Shown: positions 1 to 7,801 of the stretch, piece by piece
How the letters are laid out: the number at the start of each line of letters is the position of its first letter
Numbering within the stretch: position 1 is the stretch's first letter
From: DASPOJ01 sp049790315
GTDB taxonomy: Bacteria; Acidobacteriota; Terriglobia; Acidiferrales; UBA7541
Assembly (NCBI GenBank): GCA_049790315.1
Contig: JBAQYV010000004.1
Location: 1-46,723 of the forward strand
Direction: 5' to 3'
DNA length: 46,723 bases
Notes under the pieces: model-generated
Database searches by the model: none
Told to the model about the DNA's origin: nothing
What the model saw: the letters and a program-made list of their open reading frames with translations, nothing else
Program-made: the position numbers and the translations under genes

Positions 1-476
1 CGGCAGGAATAAATGCGCACAGGGAAATACCGCATGAACGAAAAATTCTTTTCCATATAAGCCACGTGAAGGGGATCGGTGTTTGAGAGCAAAGCCAAAC
101 GGCATCGCGGCGCGAGCGCGCGAAACAATTCGTCGCCGATAATCGGCTCGGGTTCGAGCACCCGGTTCCACGCATCCGTGAACGCGCTGAAATCCAGCGC
201 TGTGCCGAACGCCTGCGTCAAATGGCGATACCATTCGCGCGGCTCGATCTTGCCCGTTTGCCAATCGCTCCACAGCGGATCCGCTTCGATCGCCGACCAA
301 ATCTGCTCGGGCGAATGCTTCGCGTCTCCGCCGGCAACCGAGCGCGCGCGCCCCACATTCACGCGCACGATCACGCTGCCAATATCGAAAATCACGGCGC
401 GCGGCGTCCGCACGGAGTGGCTGGCGGCGGAGGTGTTGTCGCCCCTCCGCGTCGTCCCGCTATCCTCGGCCGTCAT
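1..476 (-). CDS. HAD-family hydrolase (3' end outside window)
   Basis: Reading the minus strand from an ATG at 476 gives an open frame that runs off the left edge after about 158 residues. After a roughly 25-residue polar N-terminus it shows AVIFDIGSVIV, the HAD motif I region, and later LALLSNTD, which fits motif II. The second motif I aspartate is replaced by Gly (FDIGS), as in the YihX/epoxide-hydrolase-like HAD-IA subgroup, where the pattern FDxGNV is normal. The substrate cannot be read from sequence; a phosphate monoester is the family expectation. The start lies 2 nt after the stop of the upstream DedA gene, so the two are probably translationally coupled. The lysine and acidic motifs III/IV would lie outside the window. 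Confidence 0.72.
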   Translation of the reverse strand, partial: MTAEDSGTTRRGDNTSAASHSVRTPRAVIFDIGSVIVRVNVGRARSVAGGDAKHSPEQIWSAIEADPLWSDWQTGKIEPREWYRHLTQAFGTALDFSAFTDAWNRVLEPEPIIGDELFRALAPRCRLALLSNTDPLHVAYMEKNFSFMRYFPVRIYSC

Positions 477-478
477 AT

Positions 479-1144
479 TTATTCTTGTTCGATTTCCGGA
501 GAGGGAAGTACCGGTTTTGCGGCGCCGCTCGATCGCGCGCGCAACATTCCGACGATCGCCGGCAGCAGCGAGAGCACCACGACGGCCGCGATCACCCAAT
601 GAATTTTCTGGCTGATGTTGGGTATCACCGAGCCCAGGAAATAGCCGCCAAAAATCATGCTGCCCACCCAAACAATTCCGCCCACGATGTCGTAGCTTAG
701 GTAGTGCCGGTAATTCATCCGCGCCGCGCCCGCCACCGGCGGACAGAACGTCCGCACGATCGGCACAAAGCGCGCCAGAATGATCGTCTTACCGCCATTG
801 GCTTCATAGAACCGGTGCGCGCGCTCCAGGTGTTTTCGGCGGAACAGCAGCGAATCGCGGCGGCTGTAGAGCGCTTGCCCGGCTCGGCGCCCGATCCAGT
901 AGCCCAGTTGATCGCCCACAATCGCGCACAGCATCACGAGCGCCGCGAGCTTCAGCACCGGTAATCGCCCCGCGCCCGCCAGCACCCCGGCCGTCACCAG
1001 CAGGGAATCGCCCGGCAGAAAGAATCCCGCGAACAATCCCGTCTCCGCGAACACGATCGCGCAGACCAGCAGCGTGCCGCCCCATTGAATCAGGCCCTGC
1101 ACGTTGTACAGCGTGTGAAATAGATGCGTAAGCGTTGTCAGCAT
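479..1144 (-). CDS. DedA/SNARE-associated family membrane protein
   Basis: A 221-residue polytopic membrane protein of the DedA family, involved in membrane lipid (undecaprenyl phosphate or phospholipid) translocation and envelope homeostasis in studied bacteria. Visible family signatures are the early ETGLFAGFFLPGDSLL stretch, the conserved GDQLGYWIGRRAG, and the RFVPIVRTFCPPVAG motif with its essential arginines. C-terminal hydrophobic helices follow and the tail is charged. Length matches the family (about 200-220). A longer frame reaches 1246, but the internal ATG at 1144 starts directly at the first amphipathic segment and is preferred. It is co-directional with the HAD gene, separated by only 2 nt. 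Confidence 0.9.
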   Translation of the reverse strand: MLTTLTHLFHTLYNVQGLIQWGGTLLVCAIVFAETGLFAGFFLPGDSLLVTAGVLAGAGRLPVLKLAALVMLCAIVGDQLGYWIGRRAGQALYSRRDSLLFRRKHLERAHRFYEANGGKTIILARFVPIVRTFCPPVAGAARMNYRHYLSYDIVGGIVWVGSMIFGGYFLGSVIPNISQKIHWVIAAVVVLSLLPAIVGMLRARSSGAAKPVLPSPEIEQE

Positions 1145-1369
1145 GAGTGCAACTCGGCCGGGCACAACGTTAGCAGAAAATTTGATTTTTCTCTCGCGCG
1201 GTGTTCGCGCATGCCGCCCATCCCGCACGTGCTTCTTGTGTTGCAACCATCAACAGTACTTCCGTCCCATCGCTCTGTGAGCACCGTACTATTGCCCGCC
1301 CAGTTCGCCGCCACCAGAATGCGAATTGTCCGGTCAGACTTTCGTCGCCGGCTGAGGGAAGCAAACAAA

Positions 1370-1585
1370 ATGAAAAGTGTATACGCGGCCTGGATGGGTC
1401 AGCCCGTCGTTATGCAAGTTGCGTCCGACGATCTTCGCGTACCGCTGCGCGGAACCGTTGTCGGAGAATCCGATGCTGTCGTGCGCTTCCGCCTGGGCGA
1501 CGGCCTCGATATCGACATCTACAAGAAAATGATCTTGGCCATTGAGGAAGATAGCTTCGCCGGTCTCCTCACGACCAAAGATTGA
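1370..1585 (+). CDS. Small conserved hypothetical protein
   Basis: A 71-residue protein starting MKSVYAAWMGQPVVMQV, preceded by GAGGG at 1354-1358, a plausible ribosome binding site. The sequence alternates short hydrophobic beta-like stretches (VVMQVA, LRGTVVGE, AVVRFRLG) and ends in an acidic segment, suggesting a small beta-barrel fold such as a PilZ-like or SH3-like domain; this is inference. No catalytic motif is visible. I do not recognise a named family. It is followed after 2 nt by the HTH-like small gene, so the two are likely co-transcribed. Confidence 0.6.
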   Translation: MKSVYAAWMGQPVVMQVASDDLRVPLRGTVVGESDAVVRFRLGDGLDIDIYKKMILAIEEDSFAGLLTTKD

Positions 1586-1587
1586 TC

Positions 1588-1812
1588 ATGCCTGTTGTCC
1601 ACAGCAGCGCGCGCGTGTCCCCGCAAGGCATACCGGGACAAATTGACGAAGACCGCGCCGCCGCGATTCTGGGATTCAGCCGCGAAACGTTGCGGCGCAT
1701 GTCCGGTGAGCTTGGCATCGGCCACAAAAACGCCGACGCCGCCACTGACACGATCGTTTTCACGTACGAGGAGTTGTACCGGCTCTGCCGCTCTTCGATT
1801 CGGGCGGTCTAG
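1588..1812 (+). CDS. Small putative helix-turn-helix protein
   Basis: A 74-residue protein (ATG at 1588; a TTG at 1582 in frame would overlap the previous stop). The central segment DEDRAAAILGFSRETLRRMSGELGIG has the spacing of a MerR/excisionase-type helix-turn-helix: a short helix, a turn at GFS, then a recognition-like helix with RETLRRMS. A second helix, YEELYRLCRSSIRAV, closes the protein. Its role could be DNA binding as an accessory regulator; no target is evident. It follows the 71-residue gene directly and is followed by a GC-rich hairpin that may terminate the pair. Confidence 0.55.
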   Translation: MPVVHSSARVSPQGIPGQIDEDRAAAILGFSRETLRRMSGELGIGHKNADAATDTIVFTYEELYRLCRSSIRAV

Positions 1813-1882
1813 CCAAGCGAATTAGCAGCCAATAGCTACAACACGAGTTTACTGCGGCCTGCCTCTGCTTCATCCCCCACGG

Positions 1883-1920
1883 CCCCGGGTCTGCATCCCC
1901 CTGACGGACCCGGGGTCTTC
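1883..1920 (+). terminator. Possible terminator hairpin after small-gene pair
   Basis: A perfect 9-bp stem, CCCCGGGTC (1883-1891) and GACCCGGGG (1907-1915), with a 15-nt loop, is followed by a pyrimidine-rich tail (tcttcctctctc) rather than a pure T run. It lies 70 nt past the HTH gene stop. An intrinsic terminator is plausible but the tail is weak. Confidence 0.4.
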
Positions 1921-1998
1921 CTCTCTCACGAAGATCCCGCGCTGTTTGTTTTCACGCCTTGGAGCCTGTGGAAATCCATTCGAATGCTCATTTAGTAA

Positions 1999-2028
1999 TT
2001 GACAATACTGTACACACCATGCTATCGT
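1999..2028 (+). promoter_or_regulatory. Candidate sigma-70 promoter
   Basis: TTGACA at 1999-2004 is followed 18 nt later by TATCGT (2023-2028), preceded by TG in the extended -10 position. It is about 490 nt upstream of the SSS transporter gene, so if real it would give a long leader or drive an untranslated RNA. Only the -35 matches consensus fully. Confidence 0.3.
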
Positions 2029-2154
2029 TTTGCATGTTCCCGCGGACGCATATCGATCCACGCCCCCGATCCCTCGAAAGTAAGCGACTCTTAGCGCCCG
2101 CATCGATCGTTCGTACCAATTGCACCCGCAACTCCATTTGTTTTCAGCACAATA

Positions 2155-2230
2155 GCAAAAGAGTGCGCAATGCATTGAATATAAGCGCTTTTAAGTCCCA
2201 GCATTTTCAACTTCATGCGCACTCTTTTGC
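2155..2230. repeat. Long-arm inverted repeat in gene-free region
   Basis: GCAAAAGAGTGCGCA (2155-2169) is exactly reverse-complemented at 2216-2230, giving a 15-bp stem with a 46-nt loop. TTTTCAGCAC occurs at 2141-2150 and again at 2244-2253. The unit is followed by ggggtgtatacccc near 2271-2285. There is no T run for a terminator. This looks like an intergenic repeat element or a structured RNA rather than a gene. Confidence 0.55.
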
Positions 2231-2517
2231 CGCAAACCACGCATTTTCAGCACTTTCGCAAAAAGGTGCCGGGGGTGTATACCCCACTCGTGATTGTCAA
2301 CTCGCCCGGTCACCTAAGCCCTTTGTAATCATTCCCTCAGTGTTTGGCTCCGAAGTTTCATCCCAGCTCGTTCCCCGTTCGCGACGCGATATTGACACCG
2401 CGCCTCGCCGCGAACAGACTGTGCAGCCGAATCCGCCACGCGCGATCGCACCTCGGCTCCCGCGCGTCGCGGATCAAGATTTGCCCGTGCGGACTCCGCT
2501 TCGAGCCCGCTCCCAAA

Positions 2518-4341
2518 ATGACCCTCTCGCTCCTCGATTGGCTCGCGATCGCCGGCTACTTGCTGCTGATGCTTTTGCTCGGCCTCTATTTCCGCCGCCG
2601 CTCGGCGCAGAGCACCGAAGATTACTTCGTCTCCGGCCGTCAGGTCAGTTGGTGGCTCGCCGGCACTTCGATGGTCGCGACCACGTTCGCCGCCGATACT
2701 CCGCTCGTAGTTACGGGTCTGGTTTTCGCGCAAGGGGTAGCGGGCAATTGGCTCTGGTGGAGTTTTCTTCCGTCGGGAATGATGACGGTTTTTCTTTTCG
2801 CGCGCCTCTGGCGGCGTTCCGGTCTCCTCACCGACGTTCAGTTCGCCGAGATGCGCTATGCCGGTGGCGCTGCGGCTTTCCTGCGCGGGTTTCGCGCCGT
2901 CTATCTCGGTCTGCTGATGAATTGCCTCATCCTCGGTTGGGTCACGAAAGCCATGACCAGCATCGTCGCCGTCACGCTCGGCGTCACGCAACCTCACGCT
3001 CTTGCGATCTGCATATTCTTTCTGATTCCGTTCACGGGTTTCTACGTTTCGCTTGGCGGCCTCTGGGGCGTGCTCTGGACGGACCTGTTTCAATTCGTTC
3101 TGAAGATGTCGCTCGTCATCGCCGTCGCCTGGTTTGGAGTGCGCAGCGTCGGCGGCATGCATGTGCTGCTTGCGCATCTCGCCGCACAGCGCGCCGCGGC
3201 CGGTCCCGGTGCTTCCAACATCACCGCGATGCTTCCGGATTTTTCGCGCGGCTGGACGTCCGAAGCGCTATGGACGCTCCCCGTGCTTACATTTCTCGTG
3301 CATCTCGGCGTGCAATGGTGGGCCTTCTGGTATCCGGGCGCCGAGCCGGGTGGAGGCGGCTACATTGCGCAGAGAATTTTTAGCGCGCGCAATGAGCGCG
3401 AAGGCCTTCTCGCCGTCTTGTGGTTCAACATCGCGCACTACGCGATTCGCCCGTGGCCCTGGATCGTCACCGCGCTCGTGGCCGTCGCGCTCTATCCCGG
3501 CCTCGAGCATCCCGAAGATGGCTACATGCGCGTCGCCACCACCACGATGCCGCACGCGTTGCGCGGTGTTCTGATCGCCGGATTCATGGCCGCGTTCATG
3601 TCCACCATCGCGACGCAATTGAATTGGGGCAGCTCCTATCTGATCGAAGATTTCTATCGCCGGTTTATCCGGCGCAACTCGAGCGAACGCCACTACGTTC
3701 ACGCCTCGCGCATTGCGACGCTGCTCCTCGTCGCGGCCGCGGCCTACGTTTCCGCGCAGCTCGCCACCGTCGGCCAAGGTTGGGAAGTCGTTCTCGAAAT
3801 CGGCGCTGGCACCGGCGGCGTCTATCTGCTGCGCTGGTATTGGTGGCGCATCAATGCATGGAGCGAAATTTCCGCGATGGCTGCCGCGCTGATTTCCACT
3901 CTCGCGCTGCACTGGTGGAATCCGTTCGTAGGTTCGGTTCCCGTGGTGTTCGCCAAGACGACGCTGTTCACCACCGCGATCACCACGGTCGTCTGGATCG
4001 CCGTAACTTTTCTCACGCCCGCGGAGCCGCGCGAAATTCTCACGCGCTTTTATCGCCACGTTCGTCCCGACGCCGCGGGCTGGCGTCCCATCGCCGCGCT
4101 GTCGCCGGATGTCGCGCCGACCCACGATCTCGGCCGCAACTTATTCGATTGGTTGCTTGGCTGCGCGATGGTTTACGCCGCGCTTTTCGCCGGCGGAAAA
4201 TTTTGCTTCGAGCAATATCGCGCCGGATTCGAGTGCTCCGCCGTCGCCATCGTTTCCGCCGCCCTGCTCTATCGCGATGTCAGCCGCCGCTTCGATGCCG
4301 GCGCAATCGATGCCGGCGCGCCGGTGACCGCCGGTGATTGA
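2518..4341 (+). CDS. Sodium:solute symporter (SSS family)
   Basis: A 607-residue polytopic carrier of the SSS/SLC5 family, expected to import an organic solute with sodium across the inner membrane. Near the N-terminus is the family signature region TEDYFVSGRQVSWWLAGTSM, followed by TTFAADTPL, where the sodium-coordinating helix 1 lies. About 13-14 hydrophobic segments follow. The region AFMSTIATQLNWGSSYL matches the helix carrying the second sodium-site serine/threonine pair. The start MTLSLLDWLAIAGY at 2518 is chosen because it begins the first transmembrane helix; 58 extra upstream codons look non-coding. Its stop overlaps the start of the MFS gene by 8 nt. The substrate is unknown; neighbouring genes give no firm clue. 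Confidence 0.88.
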   Translation: MTLSLLDWLAIAGYLLLMLLLGLYFRRRSAQSTEDYFVSGRQVSWWLAGTSMVATTFAADTPLVVTGLVFAQGVAGNWLWWSFLPSGMMTVFLFARLWRRSGLLTDVQFAEMRYAGGAAAFLRGFRAVYLGLLMNCLILGWVTKAMTSIVAVTLGVTQPHALAICIFFLIPFTGFYVSLGGLWGVLWTDLFQFVLKMSLVIAVAWFGVRSVGGMHVLLAHLAAQRAAAGPGASNITAMLPDFSRGWTSEALWTLPVLTFLVHLGVQWWAFWYPGAEPGGGGYIAQRIFSARNEREGLLAVLWFNIAHYAIRPWPWIVTALVAVALYPGLEHPEDGYMRVATTTMPHALRGVLIAGFMAAFMSTIATQLNWGSSYLIEDFYRRFIRRNSSERHYVHASRIATLLLVAAAAYVSAQLATVGQGWEVVLEIGAGTGGVYLLRWYWWRINAWSEISAMAAALISTLALHWWNPFVGSVPVVFAKTTLFTTAITTVVWIAVTFLTPAEPREILTRFYRHVRPDAAGWRPIAALSPDVAPTHDLGRNLFDWLLGCAMVYAALFAGGKFCFEQYRAGFECSAVAIVSAALLYRDVSRRFDAGAIDAGAPVTAGD

Positions 4342-5596
4342 ACCGCGTACCCGAATCAGCGGCGGCGGTGGCGCAGGGATCGGCGGAAGCAGCCAGACCA
4401 CTGGCGGCCGCTCTCACGCCATCGCCGCGGGCCTGCTCGGTTTCACTTTCGACGCCTTCGATTTTTTCGTCGTAGTTTTTCTCGTCGGCACGCTATCCAC
4501 CGCGTTTCACGTCGATAAATCTGCCATCGTTTGGGCCATGACGCTTACTCTTGCCATGCGTCCCGTCGGCGCGTTTCTCTTCGGTTTGCTTTCCGATCGC
4601 TACGGCCGGCGCATTCCGCTCATGGTCAACGTAATTTATTTTTCCGTGATCGAAGTTCTCTGCGGCTTCTCGCCCAATTACACATTTTTTCTGGTGATGC
4701 GCGCGCTTTTCGGAATCGGCATGGGCGGCGAGTGGGGCATCGGCGCATCGCTCACGATGGAAGCCGCGCCCGTGCGTTGGCGCGGGTGGTTAAGCGGCGC
4801 CCTGCAAGGCGGTTATCCGCTGGGATATTTGCTCGCAGCGGTTGCGGCGCGATTTGTCTTGCCAGTGTGGGGATGGCGATCGATGTTTTTCATCGGCGCG
4901 GCTCCCGCGTTGCTCGCGCTTTACATTCGCGCCAGAGTGCCCGAATCCGAAGCGTGGCAGCAGCATCGCGCGCCTTCGATGCTCGCCGTTTTGCGCTCGG
5001 TCGCGCGCGACTGGAAAAATTTCGCGTATCTTGTAGCGTTCATGGCCTTCATGCCGTTTCTCTCGCACGGCACGCAGGATTTGTATCCCGATTTTCTGCG
5101 CACCGTGCACCACGTCGCCGCCGCGACCATCTCCAACATCGCCATCCTTTACAACGTCTGCGCGATCCTGGGCGGCATCGCCGCGGGACAATTCTCGCAA
5201 TGGGTTGGCCGCAGAAAAAGTATGGTCACCGCGCTGGTTGTCGCGCTGATTTCCATTCCGATCTGGGCGTTCGGCGGAAATTTGCGCCTGCTTGTGATCG
5301 GAGCGTGTCTGATGCAAATCGGAGCGCAGGGAACCTGGGGCGTGATCCCCGTTCACTTGAATGAACTTTCGCCCGATCACGCGCGTGGCCTCGTGCCCGG
5401 CTTCGCCTATCAAATCGGAATCCTGATCGCCGCGCCCACAAACTCAATCGAGTACGCGCTACGCGACCGTTTCGGTTACCAATGGGCGCTCGCCGGCTTC
5501 GAGTTCGTCACGATCATCGTTCTCATCGTGCTCGTCTCGCTCGGCACCGAGCGCCACGGCCGGAGTTTTTCCGCGCCCGCGCCGTCCTCGGGCTGA
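4334..5596 (+). CDS. MFS transporter, sialate/lactate:H+ symporter-like
   Basis: A 420-residue major facilitator protein with 12 predicted helices. It starts at GTG 4334, overlapping the SSS gene by 8 nt. Visible family features are FDAFDFFVVVF in helix 1, the loop 2-3 signature LSDRYGRRIPLM, the GIGMGGEWGIGASLTMEAAP stretch in helix 4, and a second-half QWVGRRKS loop 8-9 motif. The GMGGEWG pattern is typical of the SHS and aromatic acid:H+ symporter subfamilies, so a carboxylate substrate (sialate, lactate or an aromatic acid) is likely by analogy. A glycine-rich N-terminal tail of about 25 residues precedes helix 1. The overlap indicates translational coupling to the sodium symporter. Confidence 0.85.
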   Translation: MIEPRTRISGGGGAGIGGSSQTTGGRSHAIAAGLLGFTFDAFDFFVVVFLVGTLSTAFHVDKSAIVWAMTLTLAMRPVGAFLFGLLSDRYGRRIPLMVNVIYFSVIEVLCGFSPNYTFFLVMRALFGIGMGGEWGIGASLTMEAAPVRWRGWLSGALQGGYPLGYLLAAVAARFVLPVWGWRSMFFIGAAPALLALYIRARVPESEAWQQHRAPSMLAVLRSVARDWKNFAYLVAFMAFMPFLSHGTQDLYPDFLRTVHHVAAATISNIAILYNVCAILGGIAAGQFSQWVGRRKSMVTALVVALISIPIWAFGGNLRLLVIGACLMQIGAQGTWGVIPVHLNELSPDHARGLVPGFAYQIGILIAAPTNSIEYALRDRFGYQWALAGFEFVTIIVLIVLVSLGTERHGRSFSAPAPSSG

Positions 5597-5872
5597 TTCG
5601 TCGCGCAAAACGTCTCGGATTCTTTTTTGGCTAGTTGGCGAAATCGGTCAGGATGGTCACGAAGGGCCGTCCGGGGAAGACGATCTCAGAACTCTCGACA
5701 AGGGATACAACTCTCATGCTCGATATGGCTATTAACCTATTGATTGTATGGGAGTTGTGTGCCTTCCAATTGGTCGCCATTTTTTGCGGTGGCTGGAATC
5801 CAAGCAAAAAACGCTCCGGCGAGACCTGATCCACCCGTTACGAAAAATCGTCCGCGTGACCTGAAACCGATT

Positions 5873-5891
5873 TTGTTGTATGGTACAACAA
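5873..5891. promoter_or_regulatory. GntR-like operator palindrome
   Basis: TTGTTGTATGGTACAACAA is a perfect inverted repeat with 8-nt arms and a 3-nt centre. The inner part TTGTATGGTACAA resembles operators of GntR-superfamily regulators (TTGTATnATACAA type). It sits about 180 nt upstream of the first corrinoid operon gene and just ahead of a TATACC hexamer, a good position for a repressor site. No regulator gene is adjacent, so the cognate protein would be encoded elsewhere. Confidence 0.5.
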
Positions 5892-6009
5892 TATACCCGC
5901 GACGGGTGTCGCTGGGGCAGGTTTGGGGTGGCAAATCAGCGGTGCCGGCTGAGGCTCGCAAGCCAGCGGCGTGCCGGGAAAGCCAGATCGGGCTATAGTT
6001 GCGCGTCTT

Positions 6010-6025
6010 CCCGGGGTAACCCGGG
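6010..6025 (+). promoter_or_regulatory. Leader hairpin with GNRA-type loop
   Basis: CCCGGG (6010-6015), GTAA (6016-6019), CCCGGG (6020-6025) can fold into a 6-bp all-GC stem capped by a GUAA tetraloop. It lies between a possible -10 (TATAGT, 5994-5999) and the AGGAGG at 6057-6062, so it would be at the very 5' end of a short leader, where it could stabilise the mRNA. Confidence 0.35.
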
Positions 6026-6067
6026 GTGCGGATTCTGCGTGGAACCCGCCAGATCCAGGAGGAATGC

Positions 6068-7129
6068 ATGCGGCCGGAACAGTGGGAAATTTTCAAAAAA
6101 GCGGTGCGCCGCGAGAAGCTGGATAAAGTTCCGATGGCGATGATTATCGATAGCCCGTGGATTCCCGGGTACCTCGGAATCAAGCACCTGGACTATTTTC
6201 TCGATCCCGAAGTTTGGTTTCACTCCAATCTGAAAATCATGCAGGAATTTCCCGACGTTATTTTCGTGCCGGGATGGTGGATGGAATATGGAATGGCGGC
6301 TGAGCCGTCCGTGCTTGGCTCGAAAATCAAATTCTGGCAAGACAACACTCCGAGCGAATATCACACGTTGCAGCGGCTGGAAGACATCGACAGTTTTCCC
6401 GAGTACGAAGTCGAGGCCGACGGTTTTGCGGGACTGACTCTGCATCGCATCGGAATGCACAAGCAGCGCATTTTGGATGCGGGATACATTCTGCCGATGG
6501 TGACGGCGCGCGGTCCGCTGTGCACGGCGGGATTCGTGCGTGGCACCACCCATTTCATGATCGATCTGGTGGAAGATCCGAAAGGCGCGCACAAGCTGAT
6601 CGATCTTTGTACGCGAATGATCATCGATTGGTTGAAGGCGCAGCAAAAAGTGATGGGAGACACGGTGGAAGGAATTTTCATTCTCGATGACATCGTGGGA
6701 TTCATTAACGAGGAGCATTACCTGGAGTATGCGCATCCTTACTTGAAGCGCATCTGCGACGCGTTCCCGAAGGATTGGGTGAAGCTTTATCACAACGACG
6801 CGGAAGTTGACGCGTGCCTCAATCACTTGCCGGACACCGGATTCAACGTGCTGAATTGGGGCAAACAACGGCACATTTCCGAAGTGAAGAAGCGCATCGG
6901 AGACCGGATGTGCCTGATGGGCAATGTGAATCCGCTGGAGATCGCGGTGCGCGGAACGCCCGACGAAGTGAAAGACGAAACGCTCGAGATTTTGGAAGCC
7001 TCCGGCGGCGAAGGAATTATTCTGTCGGTGGGCGGCGGCACAAGTCCCGGCATGCCGCGCGAAAATATGCTTGCCATGCTGGATGGCCTGAACGAATACA
7101 ACGGCCGGCGCGTTTCGAGCCGCAAGTAA
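6068..7129 (+). CDS. Uroporphyrinogen-decarboxylase-type corrinoid methyltransferase
   Basis: A 353-residue protein of the uroporphyrinogen decarboxylase superfamily (MtaA/CmuA/MtvB type), which in such operons moves a methyl group between a donor and a cobalamin-bearing protein rather than making heme. The chosen ATG at 6068 has AGGAGG five bases upstream; a frame from 6026 lacks this. Family features are the RxEKxDxVPM-like start (RREKLDKVPM), FILDD near residues 204-208, LYHND (His242) and a C-terminal GGG-TSPGMP loop (about 321-330). The loop lacks the cysteine that supplies zinc in MtaA, and the usual His-x-Cys appears as His-x-Asp. It heads the operon, followed after 22 nt by its presumed corrinoid partner. 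The methyl donor (methoxyaromatic, methylamine or other) is unknown. Confidence 0.82.
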   Translation: MRPEQWEIFKKAVRREKLDKVPMAMIIDSPWIPGYLGIKHLDYFLDPEVWFHSNLKIMQEFPDVIFVPGWWMEYGMAAEPSVLGSKIKFWQDNTPSEYHTLQRLEDIDSFPEYEVEADGFAGLTLHRIGMHKQRILDAGYILPMVTARGPLCTAGFVRGTTHFMIDLVEDPKGAHKLIDLCTRMIIDWLKAQQKVMGDTVEGIFILDDIVGFINEEHYLEYAHPYLKRICDAFPKDWVKLYHNDAEVDACLNHLPDTGFNVLNWGKQRHISEVKKRIGDRMCLMGNVNPLEIAVRGTPDEVKDETLEILEASGGEGIILSVGGGTSPGMPRENMLAMLDGLNEYNGRRVSSRK

Positions 7130-7151
7130 GTAAGGGACAAAGGAGAACGCC

Positions 7152-7787
7152 ATGCCCGATTACGCCCTGATGAACCAGCTTCTGTACGAGGGCAACGCCG
7201 TGGAAGTCGAGCGGCTCACGAAAGAAGCGCTCGCCGAAGGGCGTACCGTGCAGGAAGTGCTGAACGAAGGATTGATCGCGGGTATGAGCGTGGTTGGCGA
7301 GGATTTCAAACATAACGTGCTCTACGTGCCGGAAGTGCTGATCGCGGCGCGGGCGATGAAGGCCGGCATGTCGGTGCTGAAGCCCTTGCTGAGCGCGAAA
7401 GACAGCGCCACGAAGCCCAAGGGCGTGCTGCTGATGGGCACAGTGCGCGGCGACTTGCATGACATCGGCAAGAATCTGGTGGGCATGATGGCGGAAGGCG
7501 CCGGTTTTGAATTGCACGACATCGGCGTGGATCAAAGCGTGGATAAATTCATGGCCGCGGCGGAAAAAGTTAAGCCGACCATCATCGGCATGAGCGCGCT
7601 GTTGACCACCACCATGATGTATATGAAAACCGTGATCGACGGTTTTGACGCAGCCGGATTGACGCACATCAAGATGGCGGTCGGGGGCGCTCCGATCAGC
7701 CAGATGTTCGCGGACGAAATTGGCGCGGATGGATACGGAGCGAACGCGTCCGCCGCGGTTGATTTATTTTTGCGACTCTCAGCGTAA
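7152..7787 (+). CDS. Corrinoid (B12-binding) methyl-carrier protein
   Basis: A 211-residue corrinoid protein of the MtaC/MtbC/MtvC type. Residues 1-85 form the helical cap domain (B12-binding 2). Residues 90-210 form the Rossmann-like cobalamin domain with the base-off/His-on signature GDLHDIGKNLV, in which His103 of D-x-H-x-x-G should ligate cobalt. GMSALLTTT and AVGGAPIS are the usual later nucleotide-loop motifs. The enzyme carries methyl as methyl-Co(III) and returns to Co(I). AAGGAG precedes the ATG at 7152. It follows the UROD-type methyltransferase by 22 nt and precedes the small PF13769-like gene by 14 nt, consistent with one transcript. Confidence 0.93.
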   Translation: MPDYALMNQLLYEGNAVEVERLTKEALAEGRTVQEVLNEGLIAGMSVVGEDFKHNVLYVPEVLIAARAMKAGMSVLKPLLSAKDSATKPKGVLLMGTVRGDLHDIGKNLVGMMAEGAGFELHDIGVDQSVDKFMAAAEKVKPTIIGMSALLTTTMMYMKTVIDGFDAAGLTHIKMAVGGAPISQMFADEIGADGYGANASAAVDLFLRLSA

Positions 7788-7801
7788 GGGTGTAAACAAT
7801 C

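Larger units (their letters stand above)
1813..2517. other. Gene-free interval of about 700 bases
   Basis: No convincing coding frame is present: long frames here are extensions or antisense of the SSS transporter frame. The interval holds a GC hairpin, a candidate promoter, a 15-bp-arm inverted repeat and a ggggtgtatacccc motif, each listed separately. The last 170 bases before the transporter start are pyrimidine-rich and GC-rich with no obvious signal. Confidence 0.6.
5597..6067. other. Gene-free leader region before corrinoid operon
   Basis: No credible coding frame. The first half (5640-5830) is visibly less GC-rich and carries an imperfect inverted repeat, ATACAACTCTCAT (5705-5717) with ATGGGAGTTGTGT (5748-5760). 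The second half holds a GntR-like palindrome at 5873-5891, a bulged hairpin near 5943-5970 closed by GGCT/AGCC, a TATAGT hexamer at 5994-5999 that could be a -10, and a CCCGGG-GTAA-CCCGGG hairpin at 6010-6025. The ribosome binding site AGGAGG at 6057-6062 serves the first operon gene. Confidence 0.55.

Noticed and set aside
1959..3383. 474-codon plus-strand frame across the gene-free gap
   Set aside because: It runs through the SSS gene in another frame and is Arg/Ser/Pro-rich with no domain.
5631..5834. Overlapping short frames on both strands in the AT-richer part of the leader
   Set aside because: No ribosome site, no motif, and neither strand's frame looks protein-like throughout.
5900..6050. 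Cobalamin or SAM riboswitch ahead of the corrinoid operon
   Set aside because: AAGCCAGA at 5980-5987 recalls part of the B12 box, but the rest of the consensus and the conserved upstream core are missing.
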